Below, one piece after another: positions 63,687-64,000 of a DNA stretch of 64,000 nt. The stretch is from Prostheceraeus crozeri (lineage: Eukaryota > Platyhelminthes > Polycladida > Euryleptidae), in the NCBI GenBank assembly GCA_907163375.1, contig CAJQUW010011541.1, forward strand, positions 62,001 to 126,000, read 5' to 3'. Under the pieces are notes generated by a model, which saw only the letters and a list, made by a program, of their open reading frames with translations, did not search any database and was not told the origin of the DNA. The position numbers were made by a program, and so were the translations under genes. Position 1 is the first letter of the stretch. The number at the start of each line of letters is the position of its first letter.

Positions 63687-64000
63687 CAGAGGAAATTCTT
63701 CTCACCTTCATCATCATCCTCGTCATCCATCTCTGATTCACTTTCCGAGCTGTCTTCACCGACCCAACCCTAAAATGAAGAAAGAAGCACTCACGAGTCT
63801 TCACCACGTTTGCATGAAATCACGACAAGACATGACTGCCACTTTATAGAAACATGAATTACTGAGATCCATTGTAATCATTGCATCTTTCTCTACTCAT
63901 CCTCTTCGGCAGAAGCCATGGACGTGACAGACTTCACAGACTCGCAACACTCCAAGTTAGGTTTAGCAGCCTCTGGTGACAACGGAGGTACTCCCGAGGC
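63687..64000 (-). CDS. Possible host-gene exons running off the right edge, minus strand
   Basis: Read leftward, 64000 to about 63896 is open (PPLSPEAAKPNLECCESVKS, then ASAEEDE). A second segment at about 63687-63771 follows a TTTCATTTTAG acceptor and precedes a GTGAGAAG donor. It encodes a very acidic stretch, WVGEDSSESESEMDDEDDDE. This looks like exons of an acidic nuclear-type protein, but the reading phases of the two segments do not match directly, so an exon or boundary is missing. On the plus strand an ATG at 63919 also starts an open frame to the edge. Low confidence. Confidence 0.3.

Noticed and set aside
1-64000. tRNA or rRNA genes
   Set aside because: I saw no tRNA-like A/B box pairs or ribosomal sequence while reading both strands, though a dedicated scan was not possible.

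Overview
This window is nuclear DNA of an animal, most likely a marine invertebrate. The basis is intron-bearing transposase genes, a CCCTAA-type (TTAGGG) telomere-like tract, one LRR receptor gene and an unusual density of transposons. I cannot name the species. Very little of it looks like host coding sequence. The clear host gene is an intronless leucine-rich-repeat membrane protein at 22.66-24.60 kb. A weak host-gene candidate runs off the right edge.

Layout. 1-683: broken Tc1/mariner transposase cut by the window edge. About 0.9-3.66 kb: remnant of an old Polinton (call it C) carrying a UBA-RING gene, a basic virion-type gene and the start of a packaging ATPase. It is interrupted by a TTAA-flanked piggyBac-like short element at 2238-3202. 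3845-8080: piggyBac element with TTAA target duplication, a three-exon transposase with two visible breaks, and a near-perfect 749-bp palindrome inside it. 8133-22188: complete-length, AT-rich, broken Polinton (A) with a 6-bp target duplication. 22.66-24.60 kb: LRR gene. 25.7-26.7 kb: Penelope-like retroelement piece. 27418-28245: short inverted-repeat element. 29584-50181: second, much younger Polinton (B), 20.6 kb, with 6-bp target duplication and about 99% identical ends. 50.2-64 kb: diverged repeats, a G-poor strand-asymmetric tract, a mariner-like element at 60976-62814 and little else.

The two full-length Polintons belong to clearly different lineages. Both carry the family core: protein-primed DNA polymerase, retroviral-type integrase, packaging ATPase, adenovirus-type cysteine protease, double-jelly-roll major capsid and penton-like minor capsid. 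Each also has unusual cargo. A has an integrase joined in one frame to a parvovirus-type phospholipase A2, a protein resembling a PCNA sliding clamp next to the polymerase, and a phage-tail-fibre-like protein. B has a protein that reads as a two-repeat TATA-binding protein, a set of TATATAAGG boxes, two E2F-consensus sites upstream of an early-type spliced gene, a UBA-RING (IAP-like) ubiquitin ligase, and three tandem hairpins with compensating stem changes.

Together B looks like a virus-like element with its own transcription factor, S-phase-linked promoter and anti-apoptotic style gene. Capsid, maturation, integration and packaging genes are packed on its minus strand (40.5-48.4 kb), and replication and regulatory genes on its plus strand (30.6-40.3 kb). 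All of these readings come from sequence inspection without database searches.
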